A program made the translations under genes and the position numbers. A stretch of DNA of 53,808 bases, from contig PULR01000002.1 of assembly GCA_003551005.1 (NCBI GenBank), forward strand, positions 1-53,808. The letters are read 5' to 3'. Shown here piece by piece: positions 36,727 to 44,361 of the stretch (position 1 is the stretch's first letter; the number at the start of each line of letters is the position of its first letter). The notes under the pieces were generated by a model, which was not told the DNA's origin, ran no database searches, and saw only the letters and a program-made list of their open reading frames with translations. The DNA comes from Mollicutes bacterium. Its GTDB lineage: Bacteria > Bacillota_I > Bacilli_A > Izemoplasmatales > Izemoplasmataceae.

Positions 36727-37533
36727 CTACACACCTCCACCGACGAGGATGAGGGTCAACACAAGCGCGGCCAGCAGCGTCGAATCGAAGCGGTCCAGGA
36801 CACCGCCATGCCCCGGGAACAACCGGGAGAAATCCTTGACCTGATAAAAACGTTTGATCGCTGAAGCGACCAGATCCCCTAGCTGGGCGGCCACCGAAAC
36901 GACAACACCGATGGCGAGAAAAACCACAGGCGAGGATGACAAGTCCATTCCTAGAAGGAACCCGAACGCACTGGCGGCCGTGACCGCGATCAGCGTGCCG
37001 CCCACCGCTCCTTCGATGGTTTTCTTCGGACTGATGGCGGGCGCCAGCTTGCGGCGCCCGAACGCAAGCCCGCTGAAATAGGCGAACGTGTCGGTAAGCA
37101 GCGTCAGCAGCAGCAGATACACCAGCACAAGCAGCCCCTGCATATGGATGAATGAAAGGGCCGCGAAAGCCAGCGAGAGATACAAACTGCCGGCGAACAC
37201 TTCACCGAAGGCTCCGAAATGGAACCCTCTCACGCTGGTTATAAGCAATAAACCAATCAGGAGGACTATCCCTATCGTAACGAAAAGGATTGAAGGGTCC
37301 AGCCATTGTTGGTGAAATGCAACCCAGGACCCATAAAGCACACCCCCCGCCCCGGCGGGATAGAGGAACGCGGCCTTCGGTATCTGATAGGCATTTCTCA
37401 GCAATGCAAACAGCTCGGCCGAGGCAATCAGCAAAACCACAAGCAACGCACCGGAGAAGGCAAGACTCGGCAGGAACAAAAGCGGCACCAGCACCGCCGC
37501 CATCACCAGCGCCGTCAGAATTCGTCTTTTCAT
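36727..37533 (-). CDS. cdsA: Phosphatidate cytidylyltransferase (CDP-diglyceride synthase)
   Basis: 268-residue membrane enzyme that makes CDP-diacylglycerol from phosphatidate and CTP for phospholipid synthesis. About seven to eight helices are seen. The signature SAIKRFYQVKD-FSRLFPGHGGVLDRFDS near the C-terminus is diagnostic. Two ATG codons are possible; AAAGGA fits the one at 37533 (MKRRILTALV) better than 37542, which overlaps the uppS stop. Between uppS and dxr, as in most Bacillota. Confidence 0.95.
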   Translation of the reverse strand: MKRRILTALVMAAVLVPLLFLPSLAFSGALLVVLLIASAELFALLRNAYQIPKAAFLYPAGAGGVLYGSWVAFHQQWLDPSILFVTIGIVLLIGLLLITSVRGFHFGAFGEVFAGSLYLSLAFAALSFIHMQGLLVLVYLLLLTLLTDTFAYFSGLAFGRRKLAPAISPKKTIEGAVGGTLIAVTAASAFGFLLGMDLSSSPVVFLAIGVVVSVAAQLGDLVASAIKRFYQVKDFSRLFPGHGGVLDRFDSTLLAALVLTLILVGGGV

Positions 37534-37538
37534 CGCAA

Positions 37539-38273
37539 TCATCCTTTCTTCAGACCGCCGAACTTCCGGTTGCGCTTTTGGAAGTTCGCAAGCGCCCTGC
37601 GAAAGCGGTGCGGCCTGAACGCCGGCCAGGGTGTCCGGGTGAAGTAGAATTCAGCATAGGCGACCTGCCAGAGAAGGAAGTTCGACAGACGTTGTTCGCC
37701 GCTTGTCCGGATCAACAGATCGACCGGCGGCAGACCGGCCGTATACAGCCCCTCTTCAAGGTGGCGCTCCTCGATGGCATCCAGCGAGAGCTCCCCGGAG
37801 CGGACCTTTTCGGCAAGCTTGGAGGAAGCGCGGACAAGTTCATCGCGTGAACCGTAATCGAAACAGATGTTCAAGATGAGTCCTTCGCGGTCTTCTGTCT
37901 TCTGCTCGACTTCCCGCATGAATTCCGCATTGCGTTCGCCGATACGGTCTCTGCGGCCGCTGAAACGGACCCGGATGCCGCTTTCTTCGAAATCGCCTCG
38001 AAACTGCTCCTCGAACTCCGTCGGGAGTCGCATGAGGAGGTCGATTTCGTCTTTCGGGCGCTTCCAGTTCTCCGTGCTGAAGGCATAGACGCTCAGCACT
38101 TCGATGCCGAGCGCGTTGGCCTCCGTAGCGATCGCCCGGATGTTCTCCGCACCCTTGCGATGACCATACGCACGGTCTTTTCCTCTGCGGCGGGCCCAGC
38201 GTCCATTGCCATCCATGATCAAAGCGACGTGTCTCGGCAGGGTGCCGTTGATCAACCGTTGTCTTCGGGGCAT
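37539..38273 (-). CDS. uppS: Undecaprenyl diphosphate synthase
   Basis: 244-residue cis-prenyltransferase that builds undecaprenyl diphosphate, the lipid carrier for cell-wall polymers. Motifs are HVALIMDGNGRWARRRG with the catalytic Asp, YAFSTENWKRP, and RTSGEQRLSNFLLWQVAYAE. It is the first gene of the uppS-cdsA-dxr-rseP-proS operon, with its own promoter after the frr terminator. Its presence implies wall polymer or glycan export even if the lineage is related to wall-less groups. Confidence 0.96.
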   Translation of the reverse strand: MPRRQRLINGTLPRHVALIMDGNGRWARRRGKDRAYGHRKGAENIRAIATEANALGIEVLSVYAFSTENWKRPKDEIDLLMRLPTEFEEQFRGDFEESGIRVRFSGRRDRIGERNAEFMREVEQKTEDREGLILNICFDYGSRDELVRASSKLAEKVRSGELSLDAIEERHLEEGLYTAGLPPVDLLIRTSGEQRLSNFLLWQVAYAEFYFTRTPWPAFRPHRFRRALANFQKRNRKFGGLKKG

Positions 38274-38302
38274 GCTAACACTCCCATGTTCATATCAAGC
38301 CC

Positions 38303-38331
38303 ATTATATAACACTGCGGGGACTTTGACCA
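38303..38331 (-). promoter_or_regulatory. Promoter of the uppS-proS operon
   Basis: On the minus strand TGGTCA (38326-38331), 17-base spacer, TATAAT (38303-38308), 30 bases before uppS. Confidence 0.65.
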
Positions 38332-38343
38332 TCCACAAGGCCT

Positions 38344-38372
38344 CAAAAAAACCACCGCGGGAAGCGGTGGCC
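38344..38372 (-). terminator. Intrinsic terminator after frr
   Basis: CCACCGC and GCGGTGG form a seven-base stem with a five-base loop, followed on the minus strand by seven T. Confidence 0.88.
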
Positions 38373-38376
38373 TTTC

Positions 38377-38934
38377 TTACACTTCGGTGAGGTCCTTCTC
38401 CTTGCGTTCAAGCTGCTCATCCACCCGTTCAATGAAGGTGTCGGTCAGCTTCTGGACTTCCTGCTGGTAGTCGATGGAGTCGTCCTCGGTGATGTCACCG
38501 GCCTTTTCCGCTTTCTTGATCTGATCGTTCGCCTCGCGACGGATATTGCGGATGCGGACTCTTGCTTCCTCGCTCATCTTGCGGACTTGTTTCACAAGCT
38601 CCTTGCGGCGCTCTTCGTTAAGCTGGGGAAGGATGATCCGGATATGTTCGCCCTCGTTGTTCGGATTGACGCCGAGATCCGCCGCCGCGATGGCTTTCTC
38701 GACCTCCTTGATGACGTTCTTGTCATATGGCTTGATCAGCAGCTGGTTCGCTTCCGGCGTGGATACCGACGCGAGCTGATGCAAGGGCGTGGGAGCGCCG
38801 TAATAGTCGACGCGGACCCCATCGAGCATGGCCGGGTTCGCGCGACCGGTGCGGACCTTGGCCAGTTCGTAGCCAAGCGATTCCAACGCTTTCTCCATCT
38901 TCTCTTCCGTTTCCTTCATGACATCGTCAATCAT
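38377..38934 (-). CDS. frr: Ribosome recycling factor
   Basis: 185-residue protein that splits post-termination ribosomes together with EF-G. Family segments are KVRTGRANPAMLDGVRVDYY, PEANQLLIKPYDKN and PQLNEERRKELVKQVRKM. AGGAGGAG precedes the ATG. It follows pyrH by 11 bases, the usual order rpsB-tsf-pyrH-frr. Confidence 0.97.
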   Translation of the reverse strand: MIDDVMKETEEKMEKALESLGYELAKVRTGRANPAMLDGVRVDYYGAPTPLHQLASVSTPEANQLLIKPYDKNVIKEVEKAIAAADLGVNPNNEGEHIRIILPQLNEERRKELVKQVRKMSEEARVRIRNIRREANDQIKKAEKAGDITEDDSIDYQQEVQKLTDTFIERVDEQLERKEKDLTEV

Positions 38935-38945
38935 CTTCTCTCCTC

Positions 38946-39659
38946 CTATCTGATGACTGTGCCGATATTTTGGCCCAGTGCGGCACGTTTGATGTTCCCT
39001 TCAATATTCATATCGAAGACGACAATCTCGATATCGTTGTCCTTGCAGAGTGCTGCCGCCGTTGAATCCATGACTTCCAGCCGGTGCTCGAGAATCTCGT
39101 GGTGGGTGAGGACTTCATATTTCTTGGCGCCGTTGGAGGTCTTCGGGTCATGGTCGTAGACGCCGTCCGTGCCATTCTTTGCCATCAGGATGGTCTTGGC
39201 GCCGATTTCCGCCGCGCGCAGCGCGCTGGTCGTGTCGGTGCTGAAATACGGGTTTCCCGTGCCACCACCGAAGATGACGATCATGCCTTTTTCGAGGTTG
39301 CTGATGGCCTTGCGGCGGATGTAGGGTTCGGCTACCTCGGGAATGTTGAGGCTGGTCATTGTCCGGGTTTCAACGCCGATTGATTCGAGGCCGTTCTGAA
39401 GCGCGAGCGCGTTCATGATCGTCGCGATCATGCCCATGTAATCGGCGCTACTACGTTCCATCCCCATCTCACCGGCGGTCTTTCCCCGCCAGATGTTCCC
39501 ACCGCCGACAATGATGCCGATTTCGAATTTGCCCAGGTCATGGGCGGCCTTGATCTCACCGGCGATCTCCTTGACGCGCAACGGGTCGATGACCCGGCAG
39601 TCAGGACCGGAGAGGGCTTCGCCGCTGAGTTTGATGATCAGTCTTTTCCTATCCTGCAT
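38946..39659 (-). CDS. pyrH: UMP kinase
   Basis: 237-residue hexameric bacterial UMP kinase of the amino-acid kinase fold, phosphorylating UMP to UDP. The start [45 protein letters not shown] and [15 protein letters not shown] are diagnostic. GGGGAAT lies before the ATG. Located between tsf and frr as in most bacteria. Confidence 0.97.
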   Translation of the reverse strand: MQDRKRLIIKLSGEALSGPDCRVIDPLRVKEIAGEIKAAHDLGKFEIGIIVGGGNIWRGKTAGEMGMERSSADYMGMIATIMNALALQNGLESIGVETRTMTSLNIPEVAEPYIRRKAISNLEKGMIVIFGGGTGNPYFSTDTTSALRAAEIGAKTILMAKNGTDGVYDHDPKTSNGAKKYEVLTHHEILEHRLEVMDSTAAALCKDNDIEIVVFDMNIEGNIKRAALGQNIGTVIR

Positions 39660-39708
39660 GAGCGGATTCCCCTATCTATAAAAGGAGGACACTAGTGTGC
39701 CCTGACTT

Positions 39709-40584
39709 TTATGCGGACATCGACTTGACTTCGTCCGCAAAGTTCTCTTCTTCAACTTCAATGCCTTCGCCGACTTCAAAGCGGTCGAAGGAAATAATGG
39801 ACGCGCCGGCATCCTTCACATGCTGACCGACTGTGACATCCTGATCCTTGACAAAGGGCTGATGCACAAGGCAGATCTCCTTGAGTCGCTTGTTCAAGCG
39901 ACCCTGGACCATCTTCTCGACGATGTGTTCAGGTTTCCCTTCATTGAGGGCCTCCTTGTGCAGGACGCTCTTCTCGTGCTCGATAAAATCCTCGGGGACG
40001 TCATCTTCCGAGAGATAGCTGGGGTTGATGGCCGCCACATGCATCGCGACGTCACGGGCGAGCGTCTCGTCTCCGCCTTCCAGCACAACGAGGGCGCCGA
40101 TTTTTCCGCCCATGTGTACATAGCTGCCGAATACCTGATCAGAGGATTTCTCCCGGACGACCATGCGTCGGAAGGAAATTTTCTCGCCGAGTTTACCGGA
40201 CGCCCGCATAATCTGGTTTTCGACAGTCTCACCGTCCATCTCAAGCTGAAGGGCATCCTCGAGCTTGTCGACGTCGGCGGCCAGAATGCGGCTGCCGATG
40301 CTTTTCATCAAATTGACGAACTCGTCGTTCTTAGCGACGAAATCCGTCTCGCTGTTCACTTCATAGAGCACAGCCTTTTCATCGCCTTCGACCACGTGGG
40401 CGAGCCCGTCGGCCGCAACTCTCGTAGCCGCTTTCTTCTGCGCTTTGGAAATCCCTTTCTCGCGCAGGTAGTCGATGGCTTTATCCATGTCGCCGTCAGT
40501 TTCCTTCAGTGCTTTCTTGCAGTCCATCATGCCGGCTCCGGTACGTTGCCTGAGTTCCTTGACTGCTGATGCCTTGATTGCCAT
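39709..40584 (-). CDS. tsf: Elongation factor Ts
   Basis: 291-residue nucleotide exchange factor of EF-Tu. KELRQRTGAGMMDCKKAL and YLREKGISKAQKKA are the N-terminal signatures, and NSETDFVAKNDEF contains the conserved TDFVA motif. The ATG at 40584 has AGGAGG seven bases upstream; in-frame ATGs at 40590 and 40608 are rejected. A strong terminator lies between rpsB and tsf, and a promoter candidate (40613-40641) follows it, so tsf may be transcribed separately from rpsB. Confidence 0.97.
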   Translation of the reverse strand: MAIKASAVKELRQRTGAGMMDCKKALKETDGDMDKAIDYLREKGISKAQKKAATRVAADGLAHVVEGDEKAVLYEVNSETDFVAKNDEFVNLMKSIGSRILAADVDKLEDALQLEMDGETVENQIMRASGKLGEKISFRRMVVREKSSDQVFGSYVHMGGKIGALVVLEGGDETLARDVAMHVAAINPSYLSEDDVPEDFIEHEKSVLHKEALNEGKPEHIVEKMVQGRLNKRLKEICLVHQPFVKDQDVTVGQHVKDAGASIISFDRFEVGEGIEVEEENFADEVKSMSA

Positions 40585-40612
40585 ATGCATACCTCCTATG
40601 TGTCTCATTGTA

Positions 40613-40641
40613 ATTTTATCACAAACGGGCCGCGGTGAAAA
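40613..40641 (-). promoter_or_regulatory. Candidate promoter of tsf
   Basis: On the minus strand TTTTCA (40636-40641), 17-base spacer, TAAAAT (40613-40618), directly after the rpsB terminator. Confidence 0.5.
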
Positions 40642-40655
40642 CCTGCCCGACCTGT

Positions 40656-40685
40656 GAAAAAATAGAGAGCAGAAAGCTCTCTATT
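40656..40685 (-). terminator. Intrinsic terminator between rpsB and tsf
   Basis: On the minus strand AATAGAGAGC pairs with GCTCTCTATT around a five-base loop and runs into TTTT. The 5' arm overlaps the rpsB stop codon. It would reduce or stop read-through into tsf. Confidence 0.85.
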
Positions 40686-41745
40686 GTTTTTTCAGTGCGT
40701 CGATCAATTCAGCTTTCCGCAATTTCGAATATCCGCTCATGCCCTTCTGTTTCGCGAGCTGGCGAAGTTCAGGAACCGTCAGGGACTCGAGATCGGCCTG
40801 CGGCTTTGCCGGAGCCTCTTGCTTCGCCTGCTCCTGGGCGGGCTGTTGCGCTTGCTCCTTGCCTTTGGCGGGCTGTTCTCGCTTCGTCTCGGTCGGCTTG
40901 GCCTGCGAACGGTCCGCCCTGGGGGCTTGTTCCGCTTTGGAGGATTCCGATTTGCGTTTCGCTTGCTGTTCGGTGTCGACCTTTCGCTTCAAGTCTTCCT
41001 TCTTCTTCTCGACGGTTTCCTTAGTCTGCTTTTCGGATTCTGTCTCGGTCTCGGCCTCGCTTTGCCCGCCGGCTCCCTCGATCAAGGCATCCGCCAGGGT
41101 CTTGGTGATGAGCTTGATGGAGCGGATGGCGTCGTCGTTGGCGGGGATGAGGTGGTCGATCGGATCGGGGTCGGAGTTGCTGTCGACCATGGCGAAGATG
41201 GGTATGCCGAGTTTATTCGCCTCATGGACGGCGTTGTGCTCCTTGCGGGTATCGACGATGAACAAGGCGTCGGGGAGGGTCCGCATGTCCTTGATGCCGC
41301 CAAGGAACATCTCGAGGCGGTCGAGTTCTTTGCGGAGATCCACGGTTTCTTTCTTGGGCAGGCGCTCAAAGGTGCCGTCCACTTCCCATTTCTTGATGGA
41401 GTGCAGTCTGCGGATGCTCCGGCGGATGGTCTTGAAGTTGGTGAGCGTGCCGCCGAGCCAACGTTTGGTCACATAGAAATGACCGGCCCGCGTGGCGTGT
41501 TCCTTGATGGCGTCCGCCGCTTGTTTCTTGGTTCCCACAAAAAGGACCTTCTTGCCCTCTTTGCCCATCTCGAGAAACCTCTTGTAGGCGTCTTCGATGT
41601 AGGAAACCGTCTTTTGCAGGTCGATGATGTGGATGCCGTTGCGTTTTGTGTAGATGTATTTCTTCATCTTGGGGTTCCAACGGCGGGTCTGGTGACCGAA
41701 ATGGACACCGGATTCGAGCAGTTGCTTCATGGTTACTACAGCCAT
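40681..41745 (-). CDS. rpsB: Ribosomal protein S2 with a long charged linker and C-terminal Rho-N/SAP-like domain
   Basis: 354 residues; normal S2 is about 240-260. Residues 1-235 are ordinary S2 ([55 protein letters not shown]). Then about 80 residues of low-complexity Glu/Lys/Gln/Ala sequence follow, and the last 37 residues ([20 protein letters not shown], then [16 protein letters not shown]) have the helix-extension-helix pattern of the Rho N-terminal / SAP fold, which binds nucleic acid in other proteins. The fusion is in one unbroken frame. CAGGAGGC before 41745 selects this start. Transcribed from its own promoter with a structured leader. Confidence 0.96.
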   Translation of the reverse strand: MAVVTMKQLLESGVHFGHQTRRWNPKMKKYIYTKRNGIHIIDLQKTVSYIEDAYKRFLEMGKEGKKVLFVGTKKQAADAIKEHATRAGHFYVTKRWLGGTLTNFKTIRRSIRRLHSIKKWEVDGTFERLPKKETVDLRKELDRLEMFLGGIKDMRTLPDALFIVDTRKEHNAVHEANKLGIPIFAMVDSNSDPDPIDHLIPANDDAIRSIKLITKTLADALIEGAGGQSEAETETESEKQTKETVEKKKEDLKRKVDTEQQAKRKSESSKAEQAPRADRSQAKPTETKREQPAKGKEQAQQPAQEQAKQEAPAKPQADLESLTVPELRQLAKQKGMSGYSKLRKAELIDALKKQ

Positions 41746-41861
41746 AAAAAAAGCCTCCTGTTTGATTTTGCCTCCACGGTCGTCATCGCCTCCATCCACC
41801 GCTTTTCGGCGGCTCTAGGATGAATCCGGCTCCGACCGTGTGCGTATTTACGGCACTCAAT
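41746..41861 (-). promoter_or_regulatory. Structured rpsB 5' leader, possible S2 autoregulatory site
   Basis: In the untranslated leader CACGGTCG (41833-41840 read on minus) pairs with CGACCGTG (41775-41782), enclosing a smaller CCGC/GCGG hairpin. rpsB leaders that bind S2 are known in several phyla; whether this one does is inference. The B12-like or other riboswitch motifs are absent. Confidence 0.45.
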
Positions 41862-41890
41862 AATATATCAGATACCCGCTTCATGTGCAA
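41862..41890 (-). promoter_or_regulatory. Promoter of rpsB
   Basis: On the minus strand TTGCAC (41885-41890), 17-base spacer, TATATT (41862-41867), about 115 bases before rpsB. Confidence 0.65.
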
Positions 41891-41893
41891 GTC

Positions 41894-42469
41894 CTAAATT
41901 CGTTCACCCGGCAGCCCCCGGGCTTTCTTGTTTCCGCTTCGGATAGTAGCGGGGCGTTTCCACTGCATCCCGAACTGTTCGAGGCCGCTGGCAAGAACCC
42001 GATATAAGGGCGCATAAAGCCAAAGGATGGTCACTGTGTTCGAGACGGCCATGATAATCTCGAAGGGGAGGTCGGCCAGCAGATAGGGCCAGAACCGGTC
42101 GATGCCCGTCTGAATCATCACGAAAGGTATGAAGATCCATCCATAAATGAATCCATAGAGGCAACCGAAGATGGCCAGTTTCACTTCGTCGGTGGTCCGC
42201 TTCAGCACCAGCCGATGCAGCACGGGCACAAGCGACCAGGCAAGCAGCATCGGGGTCATATAGAAAGGATTGAACGCCCCCATGTAGAGGCTGTCGACGA
42301 TGACATAGACGAAAATCAGAACCAGGGTCTCACGCAGGGTGAACACACTGGAGAAAAGCACGATCAGCAGCATCGTGAACTGCACATTCGCCAGCACGAC
42401 CAGAAGCTGTTCCTGGACGAACAGGATGGTCACCGACATGGCCAGGAAAATCATCCGTCTCAGCGGCAT
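41894..42469 (-). CDS. ECF transporter S component-like membrane protein, candidate cobalamin-specific subunit
   Basis: 191-residue protein with about six hydrophobic helices, the size and layout of ECF substrate-binding (S) components. The segment FWPYLLADLPFEIIMAVSNT and the basic C-terminal tail fit this group, as does VLIFVYVIVDSLYMGAFNP. I place it in the ECF S superfamily by topology and context, not by a decisive motif. It is the last gene of the cobalamin-riboswitch operon, so cobalamin or a corrinoid is the likely substrate; EcfA/EcfT would be shared and encoded elsewhere. AGAGGTGAG precedes the ATG at 42469; the frame itself extends to a TTG at 42484 that overlaps the previous stop. 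Confidence 0.7.
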   Translation of the reverse strand: MPLRRMIFLAMSVTILFVQEQLLVVLANVQFTMLLIVLFSSVFTLRETLVLIFVYVIVDSLYMGAFNPFYMTPMLLAWSLVPVLHRLVLKRTTDEVKLAIFGCLYGFIYGWIFIPFVMIQTGIDRFWPYLLADLPFEIIMAVSNTVTILWLYAPLYRVLASGLEQFGMQWKRPATIRSGNKKARGLPGERI

Positions 42470-42480
42470 CGACTCACCTC

Positions 42481-42864
42481 TCAATCAACTTCGACAACTT
42501 TCAGGGTGTATTCGGCGCCATCCTCGAGATAGACGCCCTCCATCCCGTAGTCCGCAGGCTCCCCGTCCACCTTGATCTTCAGGAAATTGTTCTGGAAATC
42601 GGTCTCAATCGTTTCGATGGACAACAGCACTTTGGAAAAGTCCTCACGATAATCAATCTCGTAGTTCTCAACCAGCAGGCGATAGAGGCTCGTCCGCCCA
42701 TAAAAGCGGTGGTGCTCATCGATAACCGTCTCCTCATCGCCATCGATGACCTCAAGGCGTACTTCGCCGTAGACATCTCCGCCAAGCGGCGTGAAATGAA
42801 TCATCGAGAATGAGGCGGCCAGGATGAGCAGTACGCTCAAAAGTATCTTGGCGCGCGTTTTCAA
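42481..42864 (-). CDS. Membrane-anchored DUF4430-like protein
   Basis: 127 residues. One N-terminal hydrophobic helix (KILLSVLLILAASFSMIHF) acts as anchor or signal, without a lipobox Cys. The remaining about 100 residues resemble DUF4430, the domain related to the C-terminal part of transcobalamin/intrinsic factor: FYGRTSLYRLLVENYEIDY, FLKIKVDGEPADYGMEGVYL and DGAEYTLKVVEVD. The start codon is TTG at 42864, inside the TTGA overlap with the upstream lipoprotein gene, so translation is probably coupled. It likely hands a corrinoid from the lipoprotein to the membrane S component; this is inference from context. Confidence 0.75.
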   Translation of the reverse strand: MKTRAKILLSVLLILAASFSMIHFTPLGGDVYGEVRLEVIDGDEETVIDEHHRFYGRTSLYRLLVENYEIDYREDFSKVLLSIETIETDFQNNFLKIKVDGEPADYGMEGVYLEDGAEYTLKVVEVD

Positions 42865-43934
42865 GGACTTCCCGTCCGATAAGGATGCGGCGTTTCTTCC
42901 TCTATCGAGCGCAAGGCCGTCACAAGCGCAAGATAAGCCTGGGGCGAAGCGAACTGCGAGTCCGTTTCGTCGTCATCGGCAGCAAAGTAGAACAAACCTT
43001 CTTCGGACTGCAGATCAAGCAGCGCCTCAAGCGGGGACTCGCCGTTTTCGGGGCCGAAGACGTCGCGGCCGGCGGCGACATATGCCATGGTCATCCAGGC
43101 ATAGGTCGCGGCGTTGTTGCCGTAGGGATGTTCATGAAGATTCGCCTCGAGCGTATCCAGCAGCTGCTCCTCGAAGTCGGTGTCGTGGTCGATCAGCTGC
43201 AGCGCTAGATAAGCATGGGCCGCCGAATCCAGATCGTCTTCGAGAGGCATGCGGGCCTCGAGGTCTTCAAGGTAGCTAGCGATAAGCTGTTCATCGCCTT
43301 CGGCAACCGCAAGTGCCGCTGCTTGCAGCGAGGCGGTATATGGATGGTCGAAACTATAATCCGTCTCGAGCTCATCGATGCGTTCAGAAACGTCTTCGCC
43401 CCATATGTCGGCAAGGAGGATTTCGCGCGCCAGCCCGTATACACCTTCCCCGGCTAGTGCATCCATATCGAAGTCAACGTCGGTGTGGTCATGCTCCATG
43501 GCCATCAAGGCATAAAAATCTCCGGCATCAACAAACGTCTCCTTGCCCGCGTTGCGAAGTTCCTCGATGGCTGCGGCCAGCCGCTCGGCATCTTCGTCGT
43601 ACCAATCTAGACTGAAGGTATAATAGTCGCCGGCTTCAAGCTCGAGTTCCTCGATGCCAGCCTGCACATCTTCACCGTCAGGACCCGAGATATGGATGAA
43701 AGAGCCGGGAAGCGTTGCCGATAAATCATCCACGCCTTGCAGCATCACCCCGTGCTCCGTCGTATCCACCTCTAGATCATGGTGGCGATCCAGCAGGTCA
43801 TAAAGCGTGTCTTCTGTCTCGATAGCATGTGTGTGTGTCTCGCCCTCGATATCCACCGTCACTTCCGCTGTGTCGCCAGCACAGCCTGCGAGCGGTAGCA
43901 AGAACAATGCCAATGCAATGAACCTGAGTGTCAT
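42861..43934 (-). CDS. Transcobalamin-like lipoprotein: DUF4430 plus alpha-helical barrel domain
   Basis: 357 residues. The signal peptide ends in a perfect lipobox, LAGC (Cys18). Residues about 22-118 resemble DUF4430 (EDTLYDLLDRHHDLEVDTTE, SFIHISGPDGEDVQAGIEEL). Residues about 120-350 are helical repeats of the prenyltransferase/squalene-cyclase-like type (AATYAWMTMAYVAAGRDVFG, GESPLEALLDLQSEEGLFYF, ASPQAYLALVTALRS). This is the two-domain composition of vertebrate transcobalamin and intrinsic factor, in the reverse order. The protein is very acidic. AGGAGG before 43934 fixes the start. It is the first gene behind a cobalamin riboswitch, so a cell-surface B12-binding role is strongly suggested. 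Confidence 0.85.
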   Translation of the reverse strand: MTLRFIALALFLLPLAGCAGDTAEVTVDIEGETHTHAIETEDTLYDLLDRHHDLEVDTTEHGVMLQGVDDLSATLPGSFIHISGPDGEDVQAGIEELELEAGDYYTFSLDWYDEDAERLAAAIEELRNAGKETFVDAGDFYALMAMEHDHTDVDFDMDALAGEGVYGLAREILLADIWGEDVSERIDELETDYSFDHPYTASLQAAALAVAEGDEQLIASYLEDLEARMPLEDDLDSAAHAYLALQLIDHDTDFEEQLLDTLEANLHEHPYGNNAATYAWMTMAYVAAGRDVFGPENGESPLEALLDLQSEEGLFYFAADDDETDSQFASPQAYLALVTALRSIEEETPHPYRTGSP

Positions 43935-43961
43935 GTAAAGCCTCCTGTAAAAGGGTATCCA

Positions 43962-43992
43962 AATAAAAAGCCATCCCACTCCTGGATGGCTT
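43962..43992 (-). terminator. Expression-platform terminator of the cobalamin riboswitch
   Basis: On the minus strand AAGCCATCC and GGATGGCTT form a nine-base stem with a seven-base loop followed by TTTATTT. It lies between the aptamer and the first gene, so ligand binding probably favours termination. Confidence 0.85.
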
Positions 43993-44075
43993 GACGGAAA
44001 GTCGAGCGACACTACTCCCGTAGCATCGACGAAACATTCACGCCAGCGCTCAAACCCAGGAGCGTGGTTCCCGAT

Positions 44076-44227
44076 GGCCTGCAGGTAGGTCTACCGGCTC
44101 GACATCCTCCTACTGTGCGCGCCTTCCCGCTCTCGCAGTGGCAAAGTGCGCAGGTCGTCCGTCTCACGGTTGCTGGGACAGCCCGGGATTCGCACCCGGT
44201 TCCCTGTTATATCGGACCTACAGGCCT
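44076..44227 (-). promoter_or_regulatory. Cobalamin riboswitch aptamer
   Basis: Core elements of the cobalamin riboswitch are visible in order on the minus strand: GTGCGAATCCCGGGCTGTCC, CAGCAACCG (44167-44175), GCCACTG (44136-44142), GGGAAGG (44122-44128) and GAGCCGGTAGACCTACC. The outer ends AGGCCTGTAGGT and ACCTACCTGCAGGCC pair to form P1. It controls the DUF4430 lipoprotein operon and is expected to shut it off when cobalamin is abundant. Confidence 0.95.
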
Positions 44228-44243
44228 ATGCGTTTCTAAGTTC

Positions 44244-44272
44244 AGTCTATATCACCCGAGGGGGAAAGTCAA
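44244..44272 (-). promoter_or_regulatory. Promoter of the cobalamin-riboswitch operon
   Basis: On the minus strand TTGACT (44267-44272), 17-base spacer, TAGACT (44244-44249), just upstream of the aptamer. Confidence 0.55.
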
Positions 44273-44302
44273 GTGCATTCATGTCCCTCCCGCCCGGATG
44301 TG

Positions 44303-44331
44303 TTCCACAGCCGCCAGGACTGTGATATAAT
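44303..44331 (+). promoter_or_regulatory. Promoter of the phospholipase D-like gene
   Basis: TTCCAC (44303-44308), 17-base spacer and an extended -10, TGATATAAT (TATAAT at 44326-44331). It points away from the cobalamin operon. Confidence 0.65.
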
Positions 44332-44361
44332 TCCCTTAGACCCTTGGAAAGGGGGTGGTCC

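Noticed and set aside
35865-36752. 295-codon plus-strand frame opposite dxr
   Set aside because: Antisense shadow of dxr without start signals.
40684-41823. 379-codon open frame on the plus strand opposite rpsB
   Set aside because: Mirror of the S2 frame; Leu-rich composition comes from complementing Lys/Glu/Gln codons.
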